Positions 1 through 10,547 of a stretch of DNA of 64,000 nucleotides are shown here, one piece after another; position 1 is the first letter of the stretch; each line of letters opens with the position of its first letter. A program made the translations under genes and the position numbers. The DNA lies in NCBI RefSeq assembly GCF_023715245.1, contig NZ_JAMBNV010000001.1, positions 372,001-436,000 of the forward strand. Direction: 5' to 3'. The notes beneath the pieces are model-generated. The model did not search any database and was not told the origin of the DNA. It saw nothing but the letters and a program-made list of their open reading frames with translations. This DNA comes from Sporosarcina luteola (GTDB lineage: Bacteria > Bacillota > Bacilli > Bacillales_A > Planococcaceae).

Positions 1-2
1 TC

Positions 3-1019
3 TGGAATAAGATGGCAGAACTCGGATTGACGGGTATCCCTTGGCCGGAAGAATACGGCGGCATCGGCAGCGACTATCTTGCGTATTGCATCGCTGTTGA
101 GGAATTATCACGCGTATGTGCTTCAACTGGAGTGACATTATCCGCGCATACATCGCTTGCAGGATGGCCGGTCTACAAATTCGGTACGGAGGAGCAGAAG
201 CAGAAGTACCTTCGTCCGATGGCGGAAGGAACGAAAATCGGTGCATACGGCTTGACTGAGCCGGGCTCAGGATCCGACGCTGGCGGCATGCGCACGACTG
301 CGAAGCTTGATGGCGACGACTATGTTCTGAACGGCTCGAAGATCTTCATTACAAACGGCGGAATTGCGGACATTTACATCGTATTCGCAGTTACCGATCC
401 GGAATCGAAGCATAAAGGTACGAGCGCATTCATCGTCGAGAAGGACTTCCCAGGCTTCTCAGTCGGGAAGAAAGAGAAGAAACTCGGCATCCGTTCGTCT
501 CCAACGACGGAAATCATGTTTGACAACTGCCATGTGCCAAAGGAGAACATGTTAGGCGCGGAAGGTGAAGGTTTTATTATCGCAATGAAGACATTGGATG
601 GCGGCCGTAACGGGATTGCTGCGCAAGCGGTCGGCATTGCCCAAGGTGCGCTTGATGCGGCGGTCGATTATGCGAAAGAACGCGTTCAGTTCGGCAAGCC
701 GATCGCGGCGAACCAAGGTGTCGGCTTCAAACTTGCGGACATGGCGACGGCGACGGAAGCTTCCCGCTTACTCACATACCAAGCTGCTTGGCTCGAGTCG
801 AACGACTTATCGTATGGAAAAGCATCCGCGATGGCGAAACTGATGGCAGGGGATACGGCGATGAAAGTGACGACGGAAGCGGTTCAAGTGTATGGCGGAT
901 ACGGCTATACGAAGGATTATCCGGTCGAGCGATTCATGCGTGACGCGAAGATTACCCAAATCTACGAAGGAACGCAGGAAATCCAACGCCTCGTCATCTC
1001 CCGCATGCTCACAAAATAA
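3..1019 (+). CDS. Acyl-CoA dehydrogenase (5' end outside window)
   Basis: FAD-dependent acyl-CoA dehydrogenase, oxidising an acyl-CoA to the 2-enoyl-CoA in fatty-acid or branched-chain acid breakdown. The frame is open from base 3, so the true start lies left of the window; about 338 residues are visible against a usual 375-380, so roughly 40 N-terminal residues are missing. Seen: the FAD/substrate segment [14 protein letters not shown], the helix stretch [10 protein letters not shown]...[10 protein letters not shown], and the C-terminal IYEGTQEIQ, whose Glu is the catalytic base in short- and medium-chain family members. It is followed after 13 bases by a TetR-family gene and then icmF, which suggests isobutyryl-CoA or another branched acyl-CoA as substrate (inference). 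Family call is secure; substrate is not. Confidence 0.93.
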   Translation, partial: WNKMAELGLTGIPWPEEYGGIGSDYLAYCIAVEELSRVCASTGVTLSAHTSLAGWPVYKFGTEEQKQKYLRPMAEGTKIGAYGLTEPGSGSDAGGMRTTAKLDGDDYVLNGSKIFITNGGIADIYIVFAVTDPESKHKGTSAFIVEKDFPGFSVGKKEKKLGIRSSPTTEIMFDNCHVPKENMLGAEGEGFIIAMKTLDGGRNGIAAQAVGIAQGALDAAVDYAKERVQFGKPIAANQGVGFKLADMATATEASRLLTYQAAWLESNDLSYGKASAMAKLMAGDTAMKVTTEAVQVYGGYGYTKDYPVERFMRDAKITQIYEGTQEIQRLVISRMLTK

Positions 1020-1032
1020 TCGGGGGTGCACT

Positions 1033-1659
1033 ATGCAAGCGAAACGCGAAGTGAAATCGTCGGTCAAAGATGAAAGCCTGATTGAAAAGAGGCGCAAGCA
1101 GATCATCGATGGAGCGGTCCAACTCTTCAAGGAAAAAGGATTCCACCGGGCGACGACGAGGGAGATCGCCAAAGCGGCGGGCTTCAGTATCGGCACACTC
1201 TATGAATACATCCGGACGAAGGAGGACGTCCTCTATCTCGTCTGCGACAGCATTTATAATGAAGTGCAGAGCCGCCTGTCTACATTGATGGACCAGGAAG
1301 GAAATGTCGAAGGGTTGCGGATGGCGATCGATTCGTATTTCCACCTGATTGACGATATGTCGGACGAATTCGTTGTCATGTACCAGGAATCGAAGTCATT
1401 GCCGAAGGATGCGCTTCAATACGTCCTGAAGAAAGAGATGGAAATGGTCGCCTTATTTAAGAACTTGCTGCAAGCATGCGTCCGATCAGGCGAACTGCGC
1501 ATCGGTGAGGAAGAAGTCGATATGGCGGCTCACCACGTCGTCGTCCAAGGACAAATGTGGGCTTTCCGCAGATGGGCATTGCGCGACACCTACACCATCG
1601 AACAATTCATCAGCACTCAGACAGACCAACTATTCAAGGGAATCGTGAAGAACCAATAA
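1033..1659 (+). CDS. TetR/AcrR-family regulator (FadR-like)
   Basis: Predicted 208-residue one-component transcriptional repressor with an N-terminal helix-turn-helix (about residues 20-65: IIDGAVQLFKEKGF, TTREIAKAAGFSIGTLYEYI) and a C-terminal ligand-binding helical domain. The ATG at 1033 is chosen because GGGGGTG sits just before it; the frame stays open upstream, but that would overlap the acyl-CoA dehydrogenase. It lies between acyl-CoA dehydrogenase and icmF genes, so it probably senses an acyl-CoA and controls this catabolic module, as FadR does in Bacillus; the ligand and operator are not visible. The N-terminus, rich in Lys and Glu (KRRKQ), is typical of the family. Confidence 0.85.
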   Translation: MQAKREVKSSVKDESLIEKRRKQIIDGAVQLFKEKGFHRATTREIAKAAGFSIGTLYEYIRTKEDVLYLVCDSIYNEVQSRLSTLMDQEGNVEGLRMAIDSYFHLIDDMSDEFVVMYQESKSLPKDALQYVLKKEMEMVALFKNLLQACVRSGELRIGEEEVDMAAHHVVVQGQMWAFRRWALRDTYTIEQFISTQTDQLFKGIVKNQ

Positions 1660-2012
1660 ATTGTGTGGGTGCCTGTGCGTGGTGCATTTATGACAATTCA
1701 CCGAACTGTATGTAAATACAGTTGTTTGTAGGTAGATTCCCATAGCAATAACGTTTCAGTTTAAGAAATATACAATTGTAGTTAATAGACTGAATTGTGC
1801 CGGTGCCTGTGTACAACACATTATTCTCCTAAATGTATAATCATACAACGGTGAATGTATAAATGACCGTTACAGCCGCCTTGTCAGTTCTGTTTTATAC
1901 AATTGTAGTTAATAAACTGAATAGTGTGCTGCACAGGCACCACAAGAGAGGCACCACAAAAGGGCACCGCAAAAGAAGTAGCACCATAAAAGAGTTGAGG
2001 GGTGTGTGTTGG
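1660..2012. repeat. Gap with direct and inverted short repeats before icmF
   Basis: This 353-base non-coding gap contains a near-identical 30-base direct repeat at about 1770-1799 and 1898-1927 (core ACAATTGTAGTTAATA). Beside it are copies of GGTGCCTGTG (about 1667-1676 and 1802-1811) and its inverse CACAGGCACC (1932-1941), then three GGCACC(A/G)C repeats up to 1970. The inverted pair could fold around the second half of the gap. No convincing promoter was identified, though one must lie here if icmF is separately transcribed. Confidence 0.6.
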
Positions 2013-5000
2013 ATGACTACTACTGTAGAGATTTCTAAACCTGAGATTTATAAGCCGAGGCATCATGTTCGTTTTGTGACGGCGTCGAGTTTATTTGATG
2101 GGCATGACGCATCGATTAATATTATGCGCCGTATTTTGCAGTCGACGGGGGCGGAAGTGATCCACCTTGGGCATAACCGGTCTGTCGAGGAGGTTGTGAA
2201 TGCTGCGATTCAGGAGGATGTGCAAGGGATTGCCATTTCCTCTTACCAGGGCGGGCATGTTGAGTATTTCAAATATATGCACGATCTTTTACAAGAACGA
2301 GGGGCTCCGCATATCCGGATTTACGGCGGTGGTGGCGGCGTCATCTTGCCGAAGGAAATTAAGGAATTGCATGATTACGGCATCGCTTGGATCTTCTCAC
2401 CGGAGGATGGCCGTAAGATGGGGCTGCAAGGGATGATTAACCGGATGGTGGAGGAATGCGATTTCCTTACCGAAGTGGAAGATGAGATGGCGAATCTCGA
2501 GAAAGTGGGTACTGACAATCCTGAGGTGCTTGCCAACCTGATTACGTACGCGGAAGAGATGTATAACAAGGAAAACCCGGCCGCGATTAAACTAATAGAA
2601 AAAGCTAGGGAACTCTCGAAAAATACGCCTGTCCTCGGAATCACAGGCACGGGGGGAGCAGGGAAGTCTTCACTCACGGATGAGCTGATCCGCCGTTTCC
2701 TACGTGAATTACCGGATAAGAAAGTCGCTATCCTGTCCATCGACCCGACGAAGCAGAAGACGGGCGGCGCGCTGCTCGGCGACCGGATCCGGATGAACGC
2801 GATCTTCAATAAACGTGTGTTCATGCGAAGCCTCGCGACACGTGGATCGCGCTCCGAATTATCTGGTGCTATCAAGGACGTTCTCGACGTCGTAAAAACG
2901 GCAGGCTTCGATCTGATCATCGTCGAGACGAGCGGAATTGGGCAAGGTGACGCTCAAATCACGGAAGTGTCCGACGTATCGATGTACGTCATGACGAGCG
3001 AGTTCGGTGCGCCGACGCAGCTTGAGAAGATCGATATGATCGACTTCGCAGACCTGATCGTCATCAATAAATTCGAGCGGAAAGGATCTGAGGACGCGCT
3101 CAGCCAAGTGCAGAAGCAATACCAACGGAGCCATCTCCTGTTCGATAAAGATCTCGACACGATGCCTGTCTACGGCACGATCGCGAGCCAATTCAACGAC
3201 AAAGGGACGAATTCACTGTTCGCTGCGCTCGTTTCGAAGTTGAATGAAAAATGCGGTCTCGATTGGGAGACGTCTTATACCGATTTTGTGAAAACGCAGA
3301 AGCAGAACGTGATCATCCCGACCGACCGCACCCATTATTTACGTGAAATAGCGAGCACGATCCGCGACTACCATAAGAAATCCGCGCAGCAAGTCGATCT
3401 TGCCCGCCGTTTATTCCAACTAGAAGGCGCGATTGAGGCTGTGAATGAAAAACTGACTGACAACGCGCTTACCGCTTCATTGGAATCTCTAGCAAATGGC
3501 GTCCGCGAAGAACTTTCTGCGGAATCAAAGCGGATTCTCAACAACTGGGAAACTCTGAAAGAATCATATGCAGGCGATGAATTCATTACGAAAATTCGTG
3601 ATAAAGAGCTTCGTACGCTACTGACGACGACAAGTTTGTCAGGGTTGAAGATCCCGAAAGTGTCCTTGCCGAAATTCAAGGATTACGGTGAAATCCTTCG
3701 CTGGGTGTACAAAGAGAACGTCCCGGGTTCATTCCCATACACAGCTGGCGTTTTCCCGTTCAAGCGGGAAGGCGAGGACCCGAAACGCCAATTCGCAGGG
3801 GAAGGAACGCCGGAACGAACGAACCGCCGCTTCCATTATCTGTCGAAAGATGACGACGCGAAACGGCTGTCGACGGCATTCGACTCAGTGACGCTTTACG
3901 GTGAAGATCCCGATGAGCGCCCGGATATTTATGGGAAAGTAGGGGAATCCGGCGTCAGCATCTGTACGCTCGAAGACATGAAGAAGCTGTACGACGGCTT
4001 TGACCTATGCGCGCCATCCACGTCCGTGTCGATGACGATCAACGGTCCCGCGCCGATCATCCTGGCGATGTTCATGAACACGGCAGTCGATCAGCAAGTG
4101 AAATTGAAAGAAGAAGAACTGGGCCGCGTGCTGACGGTCGAGGAATTCACGGAAGTCCGCAACGCGACACTCCAAGTCGTCCGCGGAACGGTGCAGGCGG
4201 ATATTCTGAAGGAAGACCAAGGGCAGAATACGTGCATCTTCTCGACGGAATTCGCGCTCCGCATGATGGGCGACATCCAACAGTATTTCATCGACCAAAA
4301 AGTCCGGAACTACTACTCCGTCTCGATTTCCGGCTATCATATCGCGGAAGCGGGAGCCAATCCGATTTCACAGCTCGCGTTCACGCTCGCGAACGGCTTT
4401 ACGTATGTCGAGTATTATTTGAGCCGTGGAATGAACATCGATGATTTCGCTCCGAATCTATCGTTCTTCTTCTCGAACGGCTTGGATCCGGAATATACGG
4501 TCATCGGAAGAGTTGCTAGACGTATCTGGGCGGTCGCGATGCGCGAGAAATATGGCGCGAACGAACGCAGCCAGAAGCTGAAATATCACGTACAGACATC
4601 CGGTCGAAGCCTGCATGCACAGGAAATCGACTTCAATGACATCCGGACGACGCTGCAGGCGCTCATGGCATTGCAGGACAACTGCAACTCGCTCCATACG
4701 AACGCCTACGACGAAGCGATAACGACGCCGACGGAAGAATCGGTGCGCCGCGCGATGGCGATTCAGATGATCATTACGAAGGAACATGGTTTATCGAAAA
4801 ATGAAAACCCGCTCCAGGGATCTTTCATTATCGAAGAACTGACGGACCTCGTCGAAGAATCAGTCCTCCAGGAATTCGACCGCCTGAACGACCGCGGCGG
4901 CGTGCTTGGCTCGATGGAGACGCAGTATCAGCGAGGCAAAATCCAAGAGGAATCGATGCTCTACGAAATGAAGAAGCACTCGGGCGAACTGCCGATCATC

Positions 5001-5288
5001 GGCGTCAACACGTACTTGAACCCGAACCCGCCTTCCGAAGAGGACATCGACAATATGGAAATCGCCCGTGCGACGAAGGAAGAGAAAGAGACGCAGATCG
5101 CCAACTTGCGTGCCTTCCAATCGAGGCATGACGATGCAGCAGACGAAGCTTTGCGGAAACTGCAGCAAGTCGCTGTGACCGGCGGCAACATCTTCGCAGA
5201 GTTGATGGAAACCGTCAAAGTCGCGAGCCTCGGCCAAATTACGAATGCATTGTACGAAGTGGGCGGCCAATACCGCCGGAATATGTAA
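2013..5288 (+). CDS. icmF: Fused isobutyryl-CoA mutase IcmF
   Basis: Adenosylcobalamin-dependent acyl-CoA mutase fused to its own G-protein chaperone; the family interconverts isobutyryl-CoA and n-butyryl-CoA (some members also use pivalyl/isovaleryl-CoA). About 1091 residues, the full family length. Domains in order: B12-binding domain (residues 20-150, D29-G-H-D in place of the classical DxHxxG, then [10 protein letters not shown]), MeaB-like GTPase (Walker [13 protein letters not shown] at 209-220, [15 protein letters not shown] for the base-specificity loop), a linker, and the C-terminal TIM-barrel mutase ([25 protein letters not shown]). ATG 2013 is preferred because GAGGGGTG lies 11 bases upstream; an in-frame ATG at 1863 has no such site and would add 50 low-complexity residues. 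Likely co-functional with the acyl-CoA dehydrogenase upstream. Confidence 0.95.
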   Translation: MTTTVEISKPEIYKPRHHVRFVTASSLFDGHDASINIMRRILQSTGAEVIHLGHNRSVEEVVNAAIQEDVQGIAISSYQGGHVEYFKYMHDLLQERGAPHIRIYGGGGGVILPKEIKELHDYGIAWIFSPEDGRKMGLQGMINRMVEECDFLTEVEDEMANLEKVGTDNPEVLANLITYAEEMYNKENPAAIKLIEKARELSKNTPVLGITGTGGAGKSSLTDELIRRFLRELPDKKVAILSIDPTKQKTGGALLGDRIRMNAIFNKRVFMRSLATRGSRSELSGAIKDVLDVVKTAGFDLIIVETSGIGQGDAQITEVSDVSMYVMTSEFGAPTQLEKIDMIDFADLIVINKFERKGSEDALSQVQKQYQRSHLLFDKDLDTMPVYGTIASQFNDKGTNSLFAALVSKLNEKCGLDWETSYTDFVKTQKQNVIIPTDRTHYLREIASTIRDYHKKSAQQVDLARRLFQLEGAIEAVNEKLTDNALTASLESLANGVREELSAESKRILNNWETLKESYAGDEFITKIRDKELRTLLTTTSLSGLKIPKVSLPKFKDYGEILRWVYKENVPGSFPYTAGVFPFKREGEDPKRQFAGEGTPERTNRRFHYLSKDDDAKRLSTAFDSVTLYGEDPDERPDIYGKVGESGVSICTLEDMKKLYDGFDLCAPSTSVSMTINGPAPIILAMFMNTAVDQQVKLKEEELGRVLTVEEFTEVRNATLQVVRGTVQADILKEDQGQNTCIFSTEFALRMMGDIQQYFIDQKVRNYYSVSISGYHIAEAGANPISQLAFTLANGFTYVEYYLSRGMNIDDFAPNLSFFFSNGLDPEYTVIGRVARRIWAVAMREKYGANERSQKLKYHVQTSGRSLHAQEIDFNDIRTTLQALMALQDNCNSLHTNAYDEAITTPTEESVRRAMAIQMIITKEHGLSKNENPLQGSFIIEELTDLVEESVLQEFDRLNDRGGVLGSMETQYQRGKIQEESMLYEMKKHSGELPIIGVNTYLNPNPPSEEDIDNMEIARATKEEKETQIANLRAFQSRHDDAADEALRKLQQVAVTGGNIFAELMETVKVASLGQITNALYEVGGQYRRNM

Positions 5289-5300
5289 TGAAATGAAAGG

Positions 5301-5330
5301 GAACGCTCTTGCAAGAGGGCGTTCTTTTTT
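5301..5330 (+). terminator. Rho-independent terminator after icmF
   Basis: Stem GAACGCTCTT...GAGGGCGTTC with a run of six T immediately after, 12 bases past the icmF stop. Confidence 0.85.
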
Positions 5331-5438
5331 GCACGGCATTCCATTCCGTGAAAACATTTCGAAAAATCATTATGAAAAGTGGATTTTGCCTGTTCCTTCC
5401 ACGTATAATAAATAGTACAAAGGGAAAGAGGTGAGGAG

Positions 5439-5603
5439 ATGAAGCTGTATCATCATGCATTAATTATCATAGTGATCATCATCCTCATCTTTTCCTTATA
5501 CGGTGTAGGTTACGGTGCTGTTCCTTTCTTGCTCGCCGCACTTTATCTTGGCATCCTTAGCGTCAAAGAATTCCAACGCTTCAAGAAGAGTAGAAGATGG
5601 TAG
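5439..5603 (+). CDS. Small membrane protein, 54 residues
   Basis: Short gene not recognised by name. ATG 5439 is preceded by GAGGTGAGGAG, a strong ribosome-binding site, and ends with TAG at 5601-5603. The product begins MKLYHHALII, is almost wholly hydrophobic to residue 41 (two short membrane segments separated by YGVGYGAVP), and ends in a basic tail FKKSRRW. A TATAAT at 5404-5409 could be its -10 element, although I see no good -35. It lies between the icmF terminator and rpoE, so it seems to be its own transcription unit. No function can be assigned from sequence. Confidence 0.6.
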   Translation: MKLYHHALIIIVIIILIFSLYGVGYGAVPFLLAALYLGILSVKEFQRFKKSRRW

Positions 5604-5669
5604 CATAACAGGCACTTCATTGTATATAATGATAAGTATGCTTTTGCTCAGAGAAAGGACGTGCGTACG

Positions 5670-6242
5670 ATGAATTTGAATTTACATGAATTGACGAAAG
5701 AAGAACTACAGGAAGAATCGATGATCGATATCGCTTTTGCCGTATTGACGGAACGACGGGAAGCATTGACACTTGAACAACTAATGAATGAAATCCGTGA
5801 ATTGACTGGAATGTCGGAGAAGCAAATGAAGGACAAGCTCCTCCAATTCTACACAGATATGAATATCGATGGAAGATTCCTTGCCATTAACAATAACCAA
5901 TGGGGATTGCGCGAATGGTATCCGGTCGATCAGATTGAGGAAGAAACGGCTCCTGTCGTCAAAGTCCGCAAGAAGAAAAAGAAAAAAGCGTATGACGATG
6001 AGGACGAGGATGACGAGGAAGAGGAAGAAATCGACGAGGACGAGTTGTTTGCAGAAGGCTTCGACGAACTCGATGAAGACGAAGAAGAGTTGGATGAAGA
6101 GGAAGAGGAAGAGGAAATCATCGAAATCGAAGAAGATTTGATTGATGATGAAGAAGGCCTCGAAATCGTTCCCGACGAAGAATTGGAAATTGACGACGAA
6201 GACGAAGAAGAGGAAGACGAAGAAGAAGAGGACCTTCTCTGA
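5670..6242 (+). CDS. rpoE: RNA polymerase delta subunit
   Basis: Delta subunit of Gram-positive RNA polymerase, which binds the core enzyme, aids recycling and changes promoter-complex stability. About 190 residues. The N-terminal half (residues 1-90) is the folded HARE-HTH domain (EESMIDIAFAVL, FYTDMNIDGRFL, WGLREWYP); after a basic patch RKKKKKK the C-terminal half is an intrinsically disordered Glu/Asp tail, the hallmark of the family. ATG 5670 is chosen over GTG 5661 because AGAAAGG at 5651-5657 is too close to the GTG. Upstream of pyrG, as in B. subtilis. The repetitive GAA/GAC coding creates long open frames on other strands that are not genes. Confidence 0.96.
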   Translation: MNLNLHELTKEELQEESMIDIAFAVLTERREALTLEQLMNEIRELTGMSEKQMKDKLLQFYTDMNIDGRFLAINNNQWGLREWYPVDQIEEETAPVVKVRKKKKKKAYDDEDEDDEEEEEIDEDELFAEGFDELDEDEEELDEEEEEEEIIEIEEDLIDDEEGLEIVPDEELEIDDEDEEEEDEEEEDLL

Positions 6243-6252
6243 TACTTTCCAC

Positions 6253-6281
6253 TTGACTTCGGACGTTTAAGGATTTAAGCT
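6253..6281 (+). promoter_or_regulatory. Probable sigma-A promoter of pyrG
   Basis: TTGACT at 6253-6258 and TAAGCT at 6276-6281 with a 17-base spacer, placing the start at the GGG of 6289-6291. The -35 is near consensus, the -10 is weak. Position agrees with the known need for initiation at a GGGC sequence in pyrG. Confidence 0.6.
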
Positions 6282-6288
6282 TCTATTT

Positions 6289-6364
6289 GGGCTCCTTGAA
6301 AAAGGACACATGAATCCGTGTATAAGCGCTCCTCTTGTAGATAGACTACAGTGGAGCGTTTTTT
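6289..6364 (+). promoter_or_regulatory. pyrG leader: reiterative-initiation CTP attenuator
   Basis: The predicted transcript starts GGGCTCC (6289-6295) and carries an intrinsic terminator whose arms are CGCTCC at 6327-6332 and GGAGCG at 6353-6358, followed by six T. In B. subtilis and relatives, low CTP makes polymerase stutter and add extra G residues to the GGGC start; the G-rich end pairs with the C/U-rich 5' arm of the terminator and prevents termination. Both parts, the GGGCTC start and a CTCCTCTTG 5' arm, are visible here, so the same control is inferred. Confidence 0.75.
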
Positions 6365-6413
6365 GCATTTTACTGCCTACAACCGAACCCCTAACACAAA
6401 GGAGGAGCTATAG

Positions 6414-8024
<1,611 letters not shown>

Positions 8025-8035
8025 TAGTCAATAAT

Positions 8036-8076
8036 AAAAAACAGAAACCATCATGAACTGATGGTTTCTGTTTTTG
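8036..8076. terminator. Terminator between pyrG and the convergent ywjG-like gene
   Basis: Perfect stem ACAGAAACCATCA / TGATGGTTTCTGT (8041-8053, 8059-8071) with T-rich sequence on the right and A-rich sequence on the left, so it can work on both strands. Confidence 0.9.
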
Positions 8077-8145
8077 TTTTTGAAAAGTGATCATAACCCT
8101 CTCCAAGTGATCATAAACCCCCACAACCGCTAAAAACACTCCGGC

Positions 8146-8667
8146 TTACTCTTCTTCACTCACCATCTCGTCATACGCAATCTTGACCGCCTCGTACAAA
8201 AAGAGCGTGGCCAATAAATTCGGCTGGACGATCCGGCTGCCAATATCCTCACCCGGTAAAATCCCTCTCACGACGCCGGTCGACATATACGTATATGCCA
8301 AATCCACCAGCTCATTGTCCTCCGTCGCCTTCTCGCCTGCAACAACCGCGAATGGAATGAATTTCTCCGCAAGCACACGCGCGAACTGGAGTGCTCGTTC
8401 ATCCGTTGCTGAACGGGCAAATAGCCAAACCCTGTCCGCAGAATGGATTTCCATCTCTTGTTCATGACGGACTGCGCCACGAAACGGTTCCGCAGCAAAG
8501 ACCGCGTTCAACCCGACCGCTTCCATTTCATCGAAACCAGCGAAAATGACACGTCCTTCTCCGATCGTCGCCTGGGCCAACAGCCGTGCCGTCTCCTCGA
8601 CAGCCTCTTCATTATTTGAACCGGCACGCTGCACGAGCCCGCCGATTTGTGTCGTCAATATTTTCAT
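8146..8667 (-). CDS. ywjG: DUF2529 family protein (ywjG-like)
   Basis: About 173 residues, similar in size and position to B. subtilis YwjG, which lies between pyrG and spo0F; family function unknown. It looks like a Rossmann/SIS-type sugar-isomerase-like fold (GRVIFAGFDEMEAVG, then VWLFARSATDERALQFARVL and FAVVAGEKATEDNELVDLAYTY), suggesting binding of a phosphosugar or nucleotide, but no catalytic residues can be named. Start ATG at 8665-8667 on the minus strand is preceded by GAGGTGG; an in-frame start 16 codons earlier lacks this. It is convergent with pyrG and divergent from spo0F. Confidence 0.75.
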   Translation of the reverse strand: MKILTTQIGGLVQRAGSNNEEAVEETARLLAQATIGEGRVIFAGFDEMEAVGLNAVFAAEPFRGAVRHEQEMEIHSADRVWLFARSATDERALQFARVLAEKFIPFAVVAGEKATEDNELVDLAYTYMSTGVVRGILPGEDIGSRIVQPNLLATLFLYEAVKIAYDEMVSEEE

Positions 8668-8788
8668 CTTAACCACCTCGTTTCCCATTATATTTTCTCC
8701 CGGGAATAAAACCAAGTTTTCCAGTACGGTCTCTCGAATTAAAACAATTTTGCAATAATAATTAAAAAAAAGAGGGTTTTCAGACTTT

Positions 8789-8796
8789 TTGTCAAA
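8789..8796 (+). promoter_or_regulatory. Possible Spo0A box upstream of spo0F
   Basis: TTGTCAAA matches the 0A-box core TTGTCGAA with one change. spo0F is a known Spo0A-P target in B. subtilis, but a single imperfect 8-mer in AT-rich DNA is weak evidence. No clear sigma-H promoter was seen. Confidence 0.3.
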
Positions 8797-8838
8797 TTGA
8801 TAACTATTGGGTCAATAAATAAAAAAGGGGTGGGCCTT

Positions 8839-9204
8839 TTGAAGAGTTTGCTAATCGTCGATGATCAAGCCGGAATACGACTTTTATTAAATGAGGTATT
8901 CACTAAAGAGGGGTTTGAAGCGAGGTTGGCCGCAAATGGCGCTGAAGCTCTCCAATTGATTACCGAGAAAGAACCCGATTGTGTATTACTGGACATGAAG
9001 ATGCCGGGTATCGACGGAGTGGAAGTGCTAAAAAGGCTGAAGAAAGACTGGCCCCAGATTCCTGTCATCATGATGACAGCCTACGGGGAAGTCGAACTGA
9101 CGGAAGAGGCAATTAAAAACGGGGCAGAGAAGTACTTTACGAAACCATTCAACATTTATGAAGTGAGAGACGCGGTCAAAGAAATTTTACATCGTGGAGA
9201 ATAA
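8839..9204 (+). CDS. spo0F: Sporulation phosphorelay response regulator Spo0F
   Basis: Single-domain receiver of the sporulation phosphorelay: takes phosphate from sensor kinases and passes it through Spo0B to Spo0A. 121 residues, no output domain. Acidic pocket D8/D9 (LLIVDDQAG), phosphoacceptor D52 (LLDMKMPGIDG), Thr/Ala switch region (MMTAYGE) and the conserved Lys in FTKPF are all present. Start is TTG 8839: AAGGGGTGGG lies 5-10 bases upstream and the product then aligns with B. subtilis Spo0F; the frame is open further upstream. The downstream neighbour is fbaA, the same order as in B. subtilis. Confidence 0.94.
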   Translation: MKSLLIVDDQAGIRLLLNEVFTKEGFEARLAANGAEALQLITEKEPDCVLLDMKMPGIDGVEVLKRLKKDWPQIPVIMMTAYGEVELTEEAIKNGAEKYFTKPFNIYEVRDAVKEILHRGE

Positions 9205-9242
9205 TAAATATACAGAAACGATGACGCGCCGCTGCCACAACC

Positions 9243-9271
9243 CAGACAGTAGTAAATACTGTCTGTTTTTG
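9243..9271 (+). terminator. Terminator after spo0F
   Basis: Nine-base perfect stem CAGACAGTA / TACTGTCTG (9243-9251, 9257-9265) with a 5-base loop, then TTTTTG. Confidence 0.85.
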
Positions 9272-9340
9272 TTATGATAAAAGAGGTAAATATCGATTCA
9301 AACAATAAATTCATCTCGACGATCCGAGGAGGCTAATGCA

Positions 9341-10198
9341 ATGGCACTTGTTTCAATGAAAGAAATGATGATCAAAGGAAAAAAAGAAGGATATGCAATC
9401 GGTCAGTTCAACTTGAACAACCTTGAATACACGCAAGCGATCCTGCAAGCGGCGCAAGAAGAGAGTTCGCCGGTGATACTCGGTGTTTCCGAAGGTGCAG
9501 CACGCTATATGGGCGGGTTTACAACAGTCGTCAACATGGTAAAAGGGTTGATGCATGATTACAACATCACCGTACCTGTCGCTATCCATCTGGACCACGG
9601 ATCCAGTTTCGAAAAATGTAAAGAGGCGATTGACGCGGGCTTCACATCCGTCATGATTGACGCATCTTCCAAACCTCTTGCAGAAAACATTGAAATCACG
9701 AAAGAAGTTGTGGAATACGCCCATTCAAAAGGTGTATCCGTTGAAGCTGAACTCGGTGTAGTCGGCGGGCAGGAAGACGACGTCATCGCTGACGGAGTCA
9801 TTTACGCGGACCCGGCAGAATGCAAGGAACTTGTCGACAACACGGATATCGACTGCTTGGCACCGGCCCTTGGATCGGTTCACGGCCCTTACAAAGGCGA
9901 GCCGAACCTAGGATTCAAGGAAATGGAAGAAATCTCAAGCCAGTCAGACCTTCCACTAGTCCTCCATGGCGGAACGGGCATCCCGACAAAGGATATCCAA
10001 CGCGCCATCTCGCTTGGAACTGCTAAAATCAACGTCAATACCGAAAATCAAATCGAAGGTACGAAAGCCGTCCGCGAAACATTGAACGCAGACCAGGACG
10101 TCTACGATCCACGTAAATACTTGGCACCAATGCGCGACGCTATCAAAAAATCAGTCATCAGCAAAATGCGTGAATTCGGCAGCTCAGGAAAAGCATAA
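9341..10198 (+). CDS. fbaA: Class II fructose-bisphosphate aldolase
   Basis: Zinc-dependent aldolase of glycolysis and gluconeogenesis: fructose 1,6-bisphosphate to dihydroxyacetone phosphate plus glyceraldehyde 3-phosphate. 285 residues, as in Bacillus. Metal site and catalytic residues in [10 protein letters not shown] (H83, D85, H86); glycine-rich phosphate loops VHGPYKGEP and [15 protein letters not shown] near the end binds the substrate. Strong ribosome site GAGGAGG before ATG 9341. Own transcription unit between two terminators. Together with glpX downstream it gives both directions of the hexose-phosphate step. Confidence 0.95.
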   Translation: MALVSMKEMMIKGKKEGYAIGQFNLNNLEYTQAILQAAQEESSPVILGVSEGAARYMGGFTTVVNMVKGLMHDYNITVPVAIHLDHGSSFEKCKEAIDAGFTSVMIDASSKPLAENIEITKEVVEYAHSKGVSVEAELGVVGGQEDDVIADGVIYADPAECKELVDNTDIDCLAPALGSVHGPYKGEPNLGFKEMEEISSQSDLPLVLHGGTGIPTKDIQRAISLGTAKINVNTENQIEGTKAVRETLNADQDVYDPRKYLAPMRDAIKKSVISKMREFGSSGKA

Positions 10199-10246
10199 TT
10201 AATAATAGTTAGATTTAAAAGAAGATGTGAGAGTATATTGATTGAA

Positions 10247-10455
10247 GCGAAAGGCGGCGACTCCTGTGAAAGCCGTCACGAAGAACGGCTTTTGCGAGCA
10301 CAAGCGCAGCGTTGCGAGCAGTATTTTTTGCGACCCTACGGGAGCAGGATGCCTTAATTTCTGCAAAGAGCGCAGAAATACGGCAAATCGAACCCTTCGC
10401 TGTTCGATTGACTCACCGCCCGCCCCCCGGAAAACGTCCGCCCGGAACGGAAATC
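10247..10455 (+). repeat. Dispersed repeat element, copy 1 (interrupted)
   Basis: Intergenic repeat, related to copy 2 at 15116-15233: both begin near GGCGRC...ACTCCTG and end with CGTCCGCC or CATCCGCC followed by CGGAAAT. Copy 1 appears interrupted by the hairpin segment listed at 10350-10400. The stem AGCCGT/ACGGCT with T-run at about 10269-10293 may act as the fbaA terminator. The flanking 349-base gap otherwise has no gene. Confidence 0.55.
10350..10400 (+). repeat. Hairpin repeat TGCCTTAATTTCTGC, copy 1
   Basis: TGCCTTAATTTCTGC followed by its partial inverse GCAGAAAT, then AAATCGAACCCTTCGC. The same 51-base sequence occurs inverted at 12547-12597 with only a few differences, and a shorter version at 47306-47342. 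Confidence 0.7.
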
Positions 10456-10480
10456 AACTGCGTTATCTTGACATACAAAT

Positions 10481-10520
10481 AGGAGAAGCATCGAAAACCA
10501 AGATGCATTCTCCTTCTTTT
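10481..10520 (+). promoter_or_regulatory. Attenuator-like hairpin just before fsa
   Basis: AGGAGAAGCATC pairs with GATGCATTCTCCT (10481-10492, 10502-10514, one bulge) and is followed by TCTTTT, 17 bases before the fsa ribosome site. TTGACA occurs at 10468-10473 but without a matching -10. It could be a leaky terminator from upstream or an attenuator; sequence alone does not decide. Confidence 0.4.
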
Positions 10521-10547
10521 CCATTCATAAGAGGAGGAACTATACAC

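Noticed and set aside
1863-2012. 50-residue N-terminal extension of IcmF from ATG 1863
   Set aside because: No ribosome site; it runs through repeats and is absent from the family, while ATG 2013 has a good site.
4007-4444. Long alternative frames inside icmF, ywqA and other large genes
   Set aside because: They overlap strongly supported genes in another frame and have arginine/serine-rich, low-quality composition typical of shadows.
5930-6121. Minus-strand poly-Ser frame opposite the rpoE tail
   Set aside because: A mirror of the GAA/GAC-rich acidic tail coding of rpoE.
10242-10547. 102-residue N-terminal extension of the tal product
   Set aside because: It translates repeat elements and a hairpin; ATG 10548 has a near-perfect ribosome site and the family start.
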